From Moringa oleifera (taxonomy: Eukaryota > Streptophyta > Magnoliopsida > Brassicales > Moringaceae): 64,000 nucleotides of DNA. The notes beneath the pieces are model-generated. The model did not search any database, had not been told where the DNA came from, and saw only the letters and a list, made by a program, of their open reading frames with translations. Positions 1-11,320 of the stretch are shown here, one piece after another (positions within the stretch are counted from its first letter, which is position 1; each line of letters opens with the position of its first letter). Location of the stretch: positions 186,001 to 250,000 of the forward strand of contig JAJFZO010000799.1 in assembly GCA_021397835.1 (NCBI GenBank), given 5' to 3'. The position numbers were made by a program, and so were the translations under genes.

Positions 1-560
1 TAATCAACATCTAAGTAAATTAATTTTCATAAAATTTAATTAATTAAATTATTTATGTCATGAAATTACAATATAATTAAACTATTATCTATGTAATCAA
101 TAATAAATTAACTAATTTTATTGACAAATAAAATTAACAATTACAAAATTTGATTAATATCTAACTATCATTAAAATCTAATCAAATTATTTATCTCAAA
201 TTATATTCTAATTAAACTATTATCTATATAATTTAATATAAACAAAATTTTTAATTAACCTATAAAATTAACAATTATAGAATTTAATTAATACTTAACT
301 AATTTAAATTCCATAAAACTCTAATTAACTTATTTATCTTACATCACAAACTAATTAGATTATTTTCTAAATAATCTAACATAAACTAAATTTATTAACA
401 AATAAAACTAACAATTATAAAATTTAATAAATATCTAACTAATTTAAATTTCATAAAAATCTAATTAAAGTATTTATCTTAAATTACAACCAAATTCAAC
501 AATTACCTAATAATACACCACAAATTAAATTTATTAAAACATAAAATAAATAGTTAAAAA
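1..560. repeat. AT-rich degenerate tandem repeat, unit about 135-140 bp
   Basis: Almost pure A/T sequence in which the same phrases return in order: an 'acaatta' block followed by a 'tctaact' block and an 'attatttat' block. The anchor 'acaatta' recurs at about 137, 271 and 411, giving spacings of 134 and 140 bp. Copies are diverged. No open frame is credible here. The left edge is cut by the window start. Confidence 0.55.
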
Positions 561-792
561 ATTTATTTAAAATCTAAAATATTTCTATAATTACCAAATT
601 TAATCATAATATTCCTATACAAGATTTTTAGTCATTAATATTATTATCAATAATTTCAACAATTAACTGCATAAAAATTTATTTAAAATCTAAAATATTT
701 CTATAATTACCAAATCTAATCGTAATATTCCTATACAAGATTTTTTAGTCATTAATATCATTATCAATAATTTTAACAATTAACTGCATAGA
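561..792. repeat. Tandem duplication of a 116-bp AT-rich unit
   Basis: Positions 561-676 and 677-792 are nearly identical, differing at only a few positions plus one extra T in the second copy. Both run from an 'atttatttaaaatc' start to an 'aattaactgcata' end. The low divergence shows this duplication is younger than the repeat at 1-560. Confidence 0.85.
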
Positions 793-1179
793 TTATCAAG
801 TAAAGAGGAAAGAAAATATGGTTATTCATAGTGGAGAAAATAAAGGAGAAAATGGCACACACCAAGATGCCGAATAGGGAGAGTGCAGTAAAGACTTGGC
901 TTTGAGATAGCAAGATAAATAAAGGAAAGACAGTACCGCTCGCTGGTGAAATGAATAATTTGAGAATCGTGTGTATAAATAGACGTAGAGACAAAAATAA
1001 AGTTAAAGGAGAAATGGAGTGGGTAAAAACGAAATAGTTTAAGAAGACAAAAGCAGAGACAGCAACAGAAATGGGGGAAAAGGAAATGGCACTCGCACGA
1101 AAGGAAAAAAATTAGGGTTTTAATTTATAAGCACTTAGTGATGAAAGTGGCGGTCGCTAGAAGTGAAATCTAGCGACGA
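793..1179. other. Purine-rich spacer, no gene seen
   Basis: Purine-rich sequence without a supported coding region, RNA or repeat. Motifs of the 'agcgacgaa' type appear at its right end (about 1170) and again near 2643, suggesting the right part may already belong to the transposon that ends at 2814. Confidence 0.3.
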
Positions 1180-2500
1180 AATTGCCGTCCGTCGTTGTCT
1201 CCATAGTGAAAGTAAAATCAAGCGAAGGTAGCAATGCCTTCACGACCATGGCTATCGCCTTCGAACCATGCATGGGCGGTTTCGTGGTAGCCATGGCTAC
1301 TACTTTAGAAGGCCATAGCTACAAGATTCAAAGACCATGGCTGCCTTCGCAGCCACTTATGGACACTTTCGCGACAACCATTGCTGCCACCTTCGAAGGC
1401 CATGGATGCCATTGCGGCCATGCGTGGACGCTTTGGCGGTAGGCATGGCTACCTTTTCGGCCATGCATGGACACCTTAGTAGTGGCCATGGTTGCCTTCA
1501 CAACTATGCATGGAGGCTTTTGGGAAAGTCATGGTTGCCTTTGCGACCACACATGGAGGCTTTCACGGCAGTCATGTTTGCCTTGTTGTCACGTCGACCA
1601 TGGTTGCCACCTCTGAAGGCCATGGCTACTGCCTTCGAAGCCATGGCTGTCGCTTTCGAAGCCATGGCTGCTGCCTTCGAAGGCCATTGTAGCCACCTTC
1701 AAAGGCCATGGTTGCCTTCGTGGGCATTAGTGGCTGCCTTCATGGGCGTTAGTGGCTGTCTTCGTGGGCGTTAATGGTTGCCTTCATGGATGCCTTTGTC
1801 TGCCTTCATGGGCATGGTGGCTGCCTTCGTGGGCACCTGTGGCTGCCTTCTTGGGCTCCGTGGCTACGTTCATGGGTGTCGTGGCTGCCTTCATAGGCTG
1901 CCTTTTCATGGCCATGGCAGCTGCCTTCGAAGACCATGGCTACCTTCACAGTCATGGTTGCCATCTTTGAATGCCATGGCTTCCTTTTCGTGGCCATCGC
2001 AGTCACCTTCGAAGGTCATGGCTGCCATGGTAGTGCCTATGCATGGTAACCTTCAAATTAAGGGAGCAAGCTCGCAGCCATGCGTGGCTGCCTTGGAAGG
2101 CCTGGTGACTAGATTGCTTCTGAGGTAGCCATGCATGGCTGCCTTCGAAGGTAGCAAGCTGGCCACCAGCTTGCTTGTGTCACCAGCTTGCTTCCCCGAC
2201 CGATGACTATGCATGGTGCCTTCGAAGGCAGCAAGTTAGCGGCCAATTCCTTTAGCGACGACCATGTATTGTTGCCTTCCAAGGCGACATGTTGACAACC
2301 AGTCTTGCTTCTGCAGCTGCCATGCATGGCTGCCTTCAAAGGCAGTAAGCTGGTCGCCAGCTTGCTTTTGTAGCACCATGCATGGCTACCTTTAAAGGTA
2401 ACAAGCTGGCAGCCATGCATGGCTACTTTCGAAGGCAACAATTAAGTTTGTGGCCATGGCTTCTTCCGAAGGCAGCAAGCTTGCAGCTTTCGCGACTGTC
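1180..2500. repeat. GC-rich minisatellite block, probably internal to a CACTA element
   Basis: About 1.3 kb, much richer in GC than its surroundings, built from variants of a short module combining a 'ccatgg' or 'ccatgcatgg' palindrome with 'gctgccttcgaaggc'. From about 2125 the module lengthens to roughly 60 bp and gains an 'agcaagctggc' part. Several overlapping frames stay open (for example 1337-1774 and 1778-2128, plus strand), but they are only translations of the repeat, have no family resemblance, and are open in competing frames. I treat them as repeat by-products, not genes. Confidence 0.8.
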
Positions 2501-2559
2501 CATGGGTGGTTGCTAGGTTGAATTGCTTACATAGTGATCGAAGCGTTACAGTCGCTAGA

Positions 2560-2814
2560 TTTTGGTTAGTTATCGATTAAAATTCGATCGTGAATTTATT
2601 TTCAAGTTGATTAAAAATTAAAATAAATGAATTGAAAATAAATTTAGCGACGAAGATAGCGTTTGTCGCTAATATGTGTCACTAATCTGTCATTATTTCG
2701 TCGTTATGGCAAAATTTTTATTTTGTAGTAAATCTGTTGCTATTTTATCATTATTTAGTGACTGACAAAATCAATTACTATATTGTGTCACTATTTTTAT
2801 GTTTTTTTGTAGTG
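2560..2814. mobile_element. CACTA-type transposon terminus (right end)
   Basis: The stretch ends in a T-run followed by 'gtagtg' at 2809-2814, the inverse of the CACTAC terminus of plant CACTA (En/Spm) transposons. Inside it are subterminal motifs of the 'agcgacgaa' and 'gtcgct' kind and repeats of 'gtgtcacta', as usual for these ends. A near-terminus 'ttttgtagta' also occurs at about 2724-2733, so two ends may be nested. No matching CACTAC left end was found inside the window, so the left limit is unknown. Confidence 0.5.
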
Positions 2815-5800
2815 CCCCAAAAGTTAGATTTATCTTTTTTTCTCAAGTTGTGCCTCACGAAAACTAGTAATTTTTTAAAAGTCATGACATTGCTTCGCCA
2901 AACCCAATATGGACTAGAAGGCTAATGACATTAGTCATTCAAGATAAAGGGGAAAGATCCACTTTTCTAACCACCATTGTTGACAAGTCTCCTTAACAAA
3001 AGAGAAAAGTTACGAAGGGGCCGAGCGTGAGCTTCATGTAAAGTTTGACCATAGGATGGTTGAATGCATAAAAAAAAAAAAGGTTAGTTGTAGGGCTTCT
3101 ACCTACTTTTTTCAGTATTCAAAATCTCTCTTCATGGGCGCTTCGGTTAGGTCATCTTCTAGTTGAGTTTTCCTTTCGTTTTTCCTTTGGTTATATATGA
3201 ACTCACCTATCTAGATCAGTGGATTGTCTTATTTAGCAAATTTGGCTTCATATGAAGCATTTGTAGATTACTAAGCTGTGAGATCTTAACATCTGGCTAG
3301 GTAAGACTTATTACATATACCTTGGGGAAAGCCCACACAAAAGAATAAGACCCTTTCATAAGGAAAGAATTCTTGTTGCTTCAAAAAAGATCTAGCGAAG
3401 AACACTAGTGAAGTGAGGCAAGAAAGGCTTTAAAGAGCTCAAGCAAATTATGCCTACCATGGCTACTAGTAAATATAGAGTTAATTTACTTAACGAAGCC
3501 GCACCTGAGTGATTAAGGAAGCGGCTTTATCTTAGCATTTTTACCTTCTGTCTGATCCTTTCTTTCGTGGAAGAAGGGCTTTGTACAATACTCATTCTTT
3601 GGATTAATGTCCTACCTTTTCCCTTTAGGCTTGTAATAATGATAAGAGTTAATGATCTTTTGTGCCTTTACTTGGCCAACCCTCACAATCGATTGGTTAT
3701 TGTTACTAGTTCAAATCGTTCTATATGCTTATTTAGTTCAAAGAGTGCTCCCCCTTGCTCCACTTGATGTTTGTATTCTATCTTCTCTCTCCCACCCACT
3801 AAGGACGAAGTTAATAGAAAAATTTAGGTGCTGAGGACAATCCACAAGCCCATGTTCATCAAACACTTCGCTGACATTAGTTAAGGTCGAAAACTCTTAT
3901 TCGATCTTTTTCCTCAAGGAACACATAGACTTCTTCGCTTGGAGTTATAAATAAAAGATCAACTAGCCAACTTTAAGCTTAGTAGTTGTGTAGGCAAAGA
4001 AGATACAATTTTAAAAACAAAAAAAAAAGTATAGTGAAATAAAGTTCTTGAGGGTGGCATGGCCTTCTCATTATTAATTAAAAGGAAGTAACATCTCTTC
4101 TCAATTAACCTCTAAATGTAATGGCTAGCTCAGATAAGAGCATTTCAAGCTATTCAAATATATTCAATTTAGAGTAGTGGTGTGTTACTAGGTTAGCACT
4201 TCAAGAACCATCGCCCAACACAGCTTGCTTGGAAGTCATGGCAAGCTTTTATCCTGATTGCATCGATTCTTGGCAAGTATTAAGAAGTTCTATCCTCTGA
4301 TTCTTAAAACTTTTATGCTTAACTTAATCTCTACCTTACTTATTTTTTCCCTTGCGAAGTTAATAGGTTTTTCAAAAAGAAAGGACTTTAGCCATTATAT
4401 TCGAAGTTTCTCTCGTTATTGGAGGAGTTATGCTTGTGTGAAATCGAACCCTTGGGTAAAGAGACATTTTTAGCAGTATGCCCCTTGGACCTTAGGGTTG
4501 GGTTTCAATGGTAGGCTTTTGTGTCATCAGGACCTATATCTAGTAAAAGTGGTGGCTTGGTTGACCCCACACACCTTATCATGTGTGTCTATGTAAGTTG
4601 TTTATGTGAGCATTTTGATGCTCGCCTTATGTTTCTTAGTCCTTCTTCATCGAGATGCCTTTTAAAGAGATTTATTCTTGTATCAAAACAAGACTTACTG
4701 TGATAGATTTAGCCAATATGGGTATGAATGGGGATTCCCAAACTCTTTTTATAGATTCAGATTTTGATGCCCCTTATGCATAAAGATCTGGATAAGGATA
4801 AACAAACAAGGGTTTCATCCTCTGCTTATGGGAATACTACTTTGAGAAATGTTGCTTTAAGATAAACTAGATATATTGTTTCAGAAACTTGATACATTAA
4901 TTGAGCTTATGCTGCTTTGGATGCTTACCTTGTCTTTTTCCATTGTGGTTAGCTCTTTAAGATCAATTGAATAGCTTGTTAGCACTCTCTCCTTCGGTTC
5001 TAGGTTGTAGAAATGCTATTATCAATGATTATTGAGTTGATTTTTCATTCCCATTTTTCGATAAAGACAAAATATGACCCCTATAATCTCTCGCACTTAA
5101 AAAGAGATATCATATAGTCGTTTACATTTCTTTAAAACGAAATAGTTAATTCATTCAATCAAGGTCATGAAAAAATATCATAATAGATTAAATCTCTTGA
5201 ATGAAAATTAGTTGATTGATAATTAATGTGCACTTTTGTAGTAGTCGAACCCACCACATAGGTTTCTTCCTTGTACTACTAAGATGAACTAAAAAGCATG
5301 ATGAGATTTGGTTACTTTTTCAATCATTAACAGCAAAGCTTTCCATGAAGAGCCCCCGTAAGTCACATTAATCAAAGATTTATGGGTATATGAAGTCGTG
5401 TTTCACATGGTTGAATGGAAGGTATCTCCGTGACCAACGCTGACATAAGTCCATCTTAGAAGGAATTGAAACCTTTTCACATATATCTCTTTTGGAAAAA
5501 ATCTTAAGTGACATTATTACTACCACTGGTCTTGACACCAAAATAGGTGTCAATAGAGTTAAAAATAAGCAAGCCGAATTGGGAAAAGCGTAATGGGCCA
5601 TAGAAGGAGTGCAAAAGCACACTTTTTTTGCCTTGACAACAAAGCCAATGTTGAACCTCCTACGCGCATGGGAACCAAAGAAAAAAAGGAGGAGGAGATA
5701 GGATCCACCTGCACATTTGAGAGGAAGCAAGAATAGAAAATGCAGTATCAAGACTTGAGAGCAACCAGGGAATTACTATTTAAGATCACAAGGATCGACA

Positions 5801-8800
5801 ATGGTTAAAGAATAAAAAGGAAGCATCACACGCTAGTTGCTAATACTCCGATAGTTGCTACATGATCAAAGCGAGAAAGTGAAAATCGTGCCATCTTTAA
5901 GCCTAGCTCTATCTCTTGTTTTGATTTTGTGCCTTTTAGGCATATCTTAAGGGATGATCGGTATTTTTTTTTTTTATACTTTGACACCTTTTAGAAACTA
6001 GAAAAAGAGAGCTTGGGTATTGGGCATACCTATAACAACTATATTCAAATCCGTGTTACTTAGGTCACGAACCGCATTAAGATTATTTCAAAGCAAACAA
6101 TTTTTTGTTCGCTACGAGATTAGATGGAAAGTCCATATAGCTTATTACACTTAAATTAGAGCTGAGGGTAACTTTAGACTTACTAATTCGGCATAAGTTC
6201 CCAGACTAAAGCCATACCATAACCACACACATATGATGGCCTACCAGCACCATACGCGACAGTAAAAAGGTAACAAGATTTGAAAGATCGTCAGCACTCA
6301 CAACAGTAAAAGAAGAGGGATGCTCATGCATGCCACCACCAACAAGCAGAAGTTAGAAGGAAATAGGAAGGCCCAAGCCCAAGACCTCCAATTTAAACAC
6401 ACCTTTTAGTTAGTCTATCTTTGGAAGAACCACATTTGAAGGCTTGGTGAAGCATTTCAAAAAATAAAATTAATATATGACTAGGAATAGCCTTATCATA
6501 GATCAAAATCATATGGTGAAGGTCCCCACACTTAGGACTGTCCATACTAGGGCTAGCTCAACTTACATCAAAGTCTAATGCATTGCACATAAAAAGAAGA
6601 ATATTAACGATTCAGCATCTTGCCACCTCATATAAATCCTTCTTAACATAAGCTAATTCTGTCATCTGCAAGTCCTTAATCTTTATGCAAAAGCAATGTA
6701 ACCTTCTCATAAAGGAGAGACTCATTTTGACCTAACAACTCTCACCTTGTCAAGGTCTGAGTAAAGGTTTTGGTAGGGAAGGAACTTGTTAAGCTGTAGA
6801 GTCTTGTTATTCTCATTTGCTATGGGCACCTCATTAATTTTCATGAATGTTGTAAGTGAAAGGTATTGTTAACATAAAGTTGTTTGATTTACCAGCCTAG
6901 TCCTTAAGCAATGAGGAGGACATTCATATGGTAGTAATTTTACAACTAGGTCATAATCATGCCATTAAACATTAAGAAAACAGTCTTCACATGAAAGTCC
7001 ATCGATGGACTAATTCTTTATGATCTTTTCGATGAAAGCTTAAGGGAAGGATTTCTTTTCTCTTTTAAGAAAAGAAAGACTAAGTAAAGGCAGACAATAA
7101 GGTGAAAATAGCAGGCTTTCTTCAAGACAAAAACATAGCATCGGGACATTGCTCCAGATAGTTAAACCCAGCTCTTTCACTTGGCAAGCTCCTCTTTACT
7201 CCTAATAGACTATTAAATACATTGTTTACTTTACTTTTATTGAAAAGCTGAGCTCTCTAAAGAAAATTGTCAAGCTTTCAAACTCGCCTTAAAGTTAATG
7301 AGCGACTGTAGAGCTACTAATAAGTAGGCTCGCTTATGATATGGTAAAATAATACATCCAATTTTTTATTAATCCCTAACATTCATGAAGTAGATTGTCA
7401 AAAAGAGGTTTCTATAAACAAGAAAATGACCTTTTTGACGATTTACATATTATAGCTTGATCCTAGTCTTAGGACTTCTTAAGTCATGGAGTCTTTGATA
7501 AATTTGTAAAAAAAAAAAATGGAATATACCTAATATATATATATATATATTTTCAAAATGCTTATAATTAGTATGACAGGTGTCAATACAAAATCCTAAT
7601 TTAGTAGTGGACTACTATTTAACGCACTACTAAAGTAGAATAATTAGCATGCACATAGCATGATTTGCCAAAGGAGCTTAGAGCTTAGCAAGTGGAAGAA
7701 ATGGCAAAGACAGGTGGAATTTGGTAGGGAAAGGTGCTTTATTGGACTTATTCTAAGGTGAGATCAAAGATCTTTCAATATATTGATTTTTTTTGAAAAA
7801 GAAAGTGACTTTTTATTAGGAGTTTTGTTCATCGATCGATGTGAAAGGGTCAAAAGCCATTGCTTTAGGCTTGAGAAACACCCTTCCCAATGATCTGCTT
7901 CATGAATGAAAGGGTGAAACCAAGGAAGACATCTGAATACCAAAATTTAAAAGAGAATGATTTTCAAAGACAAATATCTGGCATTGAGCCCGCCTATCAT
8001 AAGTATGAGTTGAAAGAGTGAGATAACGACAAATACCCAATAGATGGTGAAAAAGCTTTCCTACACGCAGGAACCTTCCTTTTATCTTGCAGCCTTAATA
8101 CTCAATTCTATTATCCTGCGCATTCGCTCTTGCAAGGCTAGCCAAAAAAGAGGTTTTTTTTTAGGTTTGGTTTGCTTAGATATGAAGTGTGCATATAAGT
8201 CTTTTATTAACAATTTTGAAGTGAAATATCTTTCTATTCTAAGGGTATGATTGCTCATTCTTCAACTTAAAGCTAGGGCTTATGGTTCACTATTAATACC
8301 TCTTTTAAAGTGATATAACCTCGTTGGCTGCTTCTTGATGTTTGGGTCTTTCCCCTTCACTCTTTCTTAAAATAGGTCCTATGGCTTTACTCTGTCAACA
8401 CGTTATCGCAATGCTAGAAGGTGAGATTTTAGGACTTTTCCCAAGTTATGAATCTTTATCAATGGCATGGTAATAAAAGATAAAAAAATTTTTAATTTGA
8501 TATTCCATCTGTAAACACGTTGAAAAAGGTAGTTGAACCACCTTCCTCAAGTGTTACTGTACAAGAAGGAGCTTACAGTAGTGAATCACATGTTGAAATA
8601 CCAAAAATAAAAATCATCGAGATTTGTGCTTGGTCTTTTACTTATTGTGTATGGTGTAATGGCATCTCATGCAAAGAATAAAGAAGGGTTGAACTTGGCT
8701 CCCAAACCAAAAGACTTAGGGGCTTTGGCCCGCTCATCATCAATCCCATTCTACAATTGTGTTAGTACCTGTTCTGACTCTTGTTAATCTCTGAGGGACA

Positions 8801-10008
8801 TCGAAGATTTGAAACTACATTAAAAGACAAAGCATTTTCTTTTTTCACTGCCATCTCGAAAGAAGCAATCAACTTAGGATGAATGTCATTAGTTTTTTTT
8901 TCTCTCTTTCCATCTCTTGAGCTTCCTTTCAGAGCCAAAGTGCTTCCTTATTTGCGAAAATTTCCTTTCCCTAGTGTTGGCTCCTTACTAAGTGCTCTTC
9001 TTGTTATTTTAACCTTTCCTTACATCTTAACCTTTTTGTCTTGAAATCTTCCTTTAGCCTAATCAAATAATGATGCTTTACTTTTGGACATAGGATTTGA
9101 TACCACTCAATTCTTTGTTTACTAAAGTAGAACTCATACTAAGCCAGATTTAATGTTTCCAAGAAGTAAGTAGTTATTAACCACCAAAGTTTAGTTGATG
9201 TTTACGGATTAACTTAACACCTTACTTTATTTCTATTATAGACCTTGACATGATCTTCTGTCTTCTCTTTCCTGTGCACTGGACGAATACTAGCTTTTCT
9301 TCTTTTAGTTAGTAGCTCTTGTCTTACAAGCCTAAGTAGCTAGGAATCTTCCTATTTAAGAGTTCATAAGCTAAGCCAGACCAGATTGTTATTCTTTTCC
9401 TAGAGTTAAGAAAAGCTAAGCCATGTTGCAATTCCTATATAAAGCAATTTTTCTATAGCAACAAGGTTATTTAAAATTCTAGCTTTTCTTCTTTTAGTTA
9501 TTTAAATAGGCAGATAGAAGCAAGAAAAAGGCTAACTAGCTTATGTAAACAAATAAGAAATTCCTTTGCCTTAGTAAGCTAGCCTTGGTTGCTAAGGTTC
9601 TTCAAGCACTATGGTATGACGTGGATCGATCATGACAAGAATGGATTTTTCCATAATGTAATAAAAGAGTCACAATCTAGGAAATCTCAACTAGACGAAG
9701 GAGATATGAAATTCAGGTGGGTAAGGGCTTAGCTTGACCTTGTCTTCTCTCTTAGTCCTTTTGAACAAGATATTTCAAAACATGGTCAAGTTGGAGGCAA
9801 AGACTAGTAAAGTTCATCATAGAAATAAGGCATCACCCAAGGAAAGAATTGGTAGATTTTGATGGCTTGAATGCTGGCTAGATTTGGATGGGGTTTATCT
9901 CATAAACAGAGGAAACATATGCGTGCTAGCGCACTACGACTTATGTAGTTGATCAGATTAGATAGCCTTCGAACAACCAATTACATAATAAATTTTGATT
10001 AATAACTT
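2815..10008. other. Probable nuclear insertion of mitochondrial DNA (NUMT), gene-poor part
   Basis: About 7.2 kb without recognisable transposon proteins. It is less AT-extreme than its flanks and rich in the 'aaagaaag', 'ctttc' and 'aagctagc' vocabulary typical of plant mitochondrial spacers. It leads directly into three mitochondrial tRNA remnants at 10009-10774, which is the real evidence for origin. Open frames such as 5380-5751 (minus, 123 codons), 4258-4473 (plus) and 8044-8250 (plus) match no mitochondrial protein I know. The assignment of the interior is inference; only the tRNA-bearing right end is secure. A short (TA)n tract lies at about 7533-7550. Confidence 0.45.
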
Positions 10009-10096
10009 GAAGGGATGACTGAGTGGCTTAAGGCATTGGTTTGTTAAATCGATATATAAGAAAATCGTATCATGGGTTTGAATTCCTTTTCCTCTG
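10009..10096 (+). pseudogene. trnS-GCU: Mitochondrial trnS-GCU remnant
   Basis: An 88-nt stretch aligns end to end with the plant mitochondrial serine tRNA gene: 'ctgagtggcttaaggc' D-arm, anticodon arm, long class-II variable arm, T-arm and a 'cctc' acceptor end. Differences from the organelle gene as I know it are mostly C-to-T and G-to-A. The T-loop 'ttcgaat' has become 'tttgaat', and the anticodon GCT (10043-10045) now reads GTT. The acceptor stem is also damaged. These changes argue for a dead nuclear copy. It is the first of three mitochondrial tRNA remnants in the same orientation. Confidence 0.88.
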
Positions 10097-10443
10097 GCAC
10101 GAAAGTGGAATGGGTGGGCAAACTTACGTGAAAGAAAGAACCTCTTAGTAGAGTCCCTCCGATGTAAAAATTACACTACTTAGTGATTAAAAGCGGAGAG
10201 CCTATTATGCGTTGTTTTTATTTGATCGACCTATCTTCTTTCTATAAGCAAGCTTCCTATAACTGTTCAAGGATGAATCTCGATTCTTGAGCATGTTAGA
10301 AGATTAAGTGGCAATTGAAAGAGCTGCTCAAAAACTTGATGAACAAGCGAGCCTAATAAGTTAATTAGTAAAGGGCTTTTCCCTTACTAGTTAAATGTTA
10401 AGGAAAGGCATATTTGATGAAGAAAACAAACTTTAGGAAAGTT
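10097..10443. other. Spacer between mitochondrial trnS and trnF remnants
   Basis: About 350 bp of presumed mitochondrial intergenic DNA, including an imperfect inverted phrase around 'aaagggcttttccc' near 10371-10385. No gene is seen. Confidence 0.5.
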
Positions 10444-10514
10444 GTTCATGTAGCTCAACTAATTAGAAAGGATTGAAAATCCTTATGTGAAAGGTTTGAA
10501 TCCACTTTTAAGGG
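10444..10514 (+). pseudogene. trnF-GAA: Mitochondrial trnF-GAA remnant
   Basis: Resembles plant mitochondrial phenylalanine tRNA along its length: the 'gtagctcaac' D-arm, an intact anticodon stem-loop ('ggattgaaaatcc') with the GAA anticodon, and the T-arm 'ggtttgaatccac'. About three bases are missing at the D-arm/anticodon-arm join, and several C-to-T or G-to-A changes are present, including in the T-loop. It lies about 350 bp after the trnS remnant and 190 bp before the trnP remnant. Confidence 0.87.
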
Positions 10515-10700
10515 GACAAAGGGTCGAAAGGACACATAGCCGAGTGTGAGCAGGATTCTTAAATTCAAGTGAAAAGAAAAAGGCAAAAAGCCACATTGTG
10601 CAAGATACAAATTGGTTCTCACCCTTATGCCCAACAGGATGGGCAAGTTCGGTTTGAGTCTTCATCGATTGAGTGGATTTATATGCTTCAGGGGGTGAGA

Positions 10701-10774
10701 CAAGGTGTAGTGCATTTTGGTCAATGCATTTGTTTTGGGTATAAAGGGCCATAGATTTAATTCTTGTTGCTTAA
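10701..10774 (+). pseudogene. trnP-UGG: Mitochondrial trnP-UGG remnant
   Basis: A 74-nt match to plant mitochondrial proline tRNA. The acceptor start 'caaggtgtag', the D-arm with 'ttggtcaatgc', the anticodon loop 'tttgggt' with TGG intact at 10736-10738, and 'gggccatag' before the T-loop are all visible. Almost every difference is C-to-T or G-to-A; the T-loop 'ggttcgaatcc' reads 'gatttaattct'. The internal promoter and several pairs are broken. Seen alone it could pass for a tRNA-derived SINE, but its place after trnS and trnF and the specific mitochondrial match decide for a NUMT. Confidence 0.87.
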
Positions 10775-11320
10775 TATCTTTTTTATTTTTCGGTATACCG
10801 TGACTGCACCCATGGCATGATGTTTTAAGATTGGTCCTTGCATGTTTTGCTAAGCATGGTGTTAGCATGGCATTCCAACACCAAGCATAATGTGTTCTCT
10901 TCACATTGTTATAAATAAAAGAAGAATAAAAGAAATGGCCTTATGCAATAAGTGTGGCCCTCATGAAAAGGGCCCGATGCCACTGAAGTGTGCATGACCC
11001 GTGTAACTTGGGCTTGTAGTGCCTCTACTACCCTTAATTAAATCTCCAGGCATGCCAACGATTGCTCACTTATGAAATAAGCCTAAGCTTATGCTTATGG
11101 ACCCGTCACATCCATGCACTAGGTCATCAAATGACACATGTTAAGAAGGCTTGCTAGACCTATCCAAATTCAAAGCCCAAAAGAAAGATACGTCCCATGT
11201 AATCATGGAAATGATTAAACAATATTCAGTCTTGGTAATAGCTAGCTATTACCTTAAAAACCACACACAAACAAAGACATAAAGGCTTAGTCCAACTCAT
11301 AAATTATAGACTAACAAATA
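10775..11320. other. Unassigned sequence between NUMT and MULE
   Basis: No gene, tRNA or transposon terminus recognised. It may continue the mitochondrial insertion. A short hairpin 'gggccctcatgaaaagggccc'-like phrase lies near 10960-10980. Confidence 0.3.

Noticed and set aside
773..994. Hydrophobic 73-codon minus-strand frame as a membrane peptide gene
   Set aside because: It lies partly on the 116-bp duplication in purine-rich DNA; a minus-strand T-rich reading of such DNA gives Leu/Phe/Ile runs by chance.
1182..2441. Several overlapping open frames (1182-1442, 1337-1774, 1778-2128 plus; 2109-2441 minus) as genes
   Set aside because: They are translations of a GC-rich repeat, open in competing frames and on both strands, with no family match or gene context.
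5380..5751. 123-codon minus-strand frame as a host gene
   Set aside because: No recognisable domain, and it lies in presumed mitochondrial spacer DNA. Length alone is not enough; kept only as a mention.
10690..10790. tRNA-derived SINE
   Set aside because: The A- and B-box-like pattern first suggested a SINE, but the full length matches mitochondrial trnP-UGG and it sits in order after trnS and trnF.
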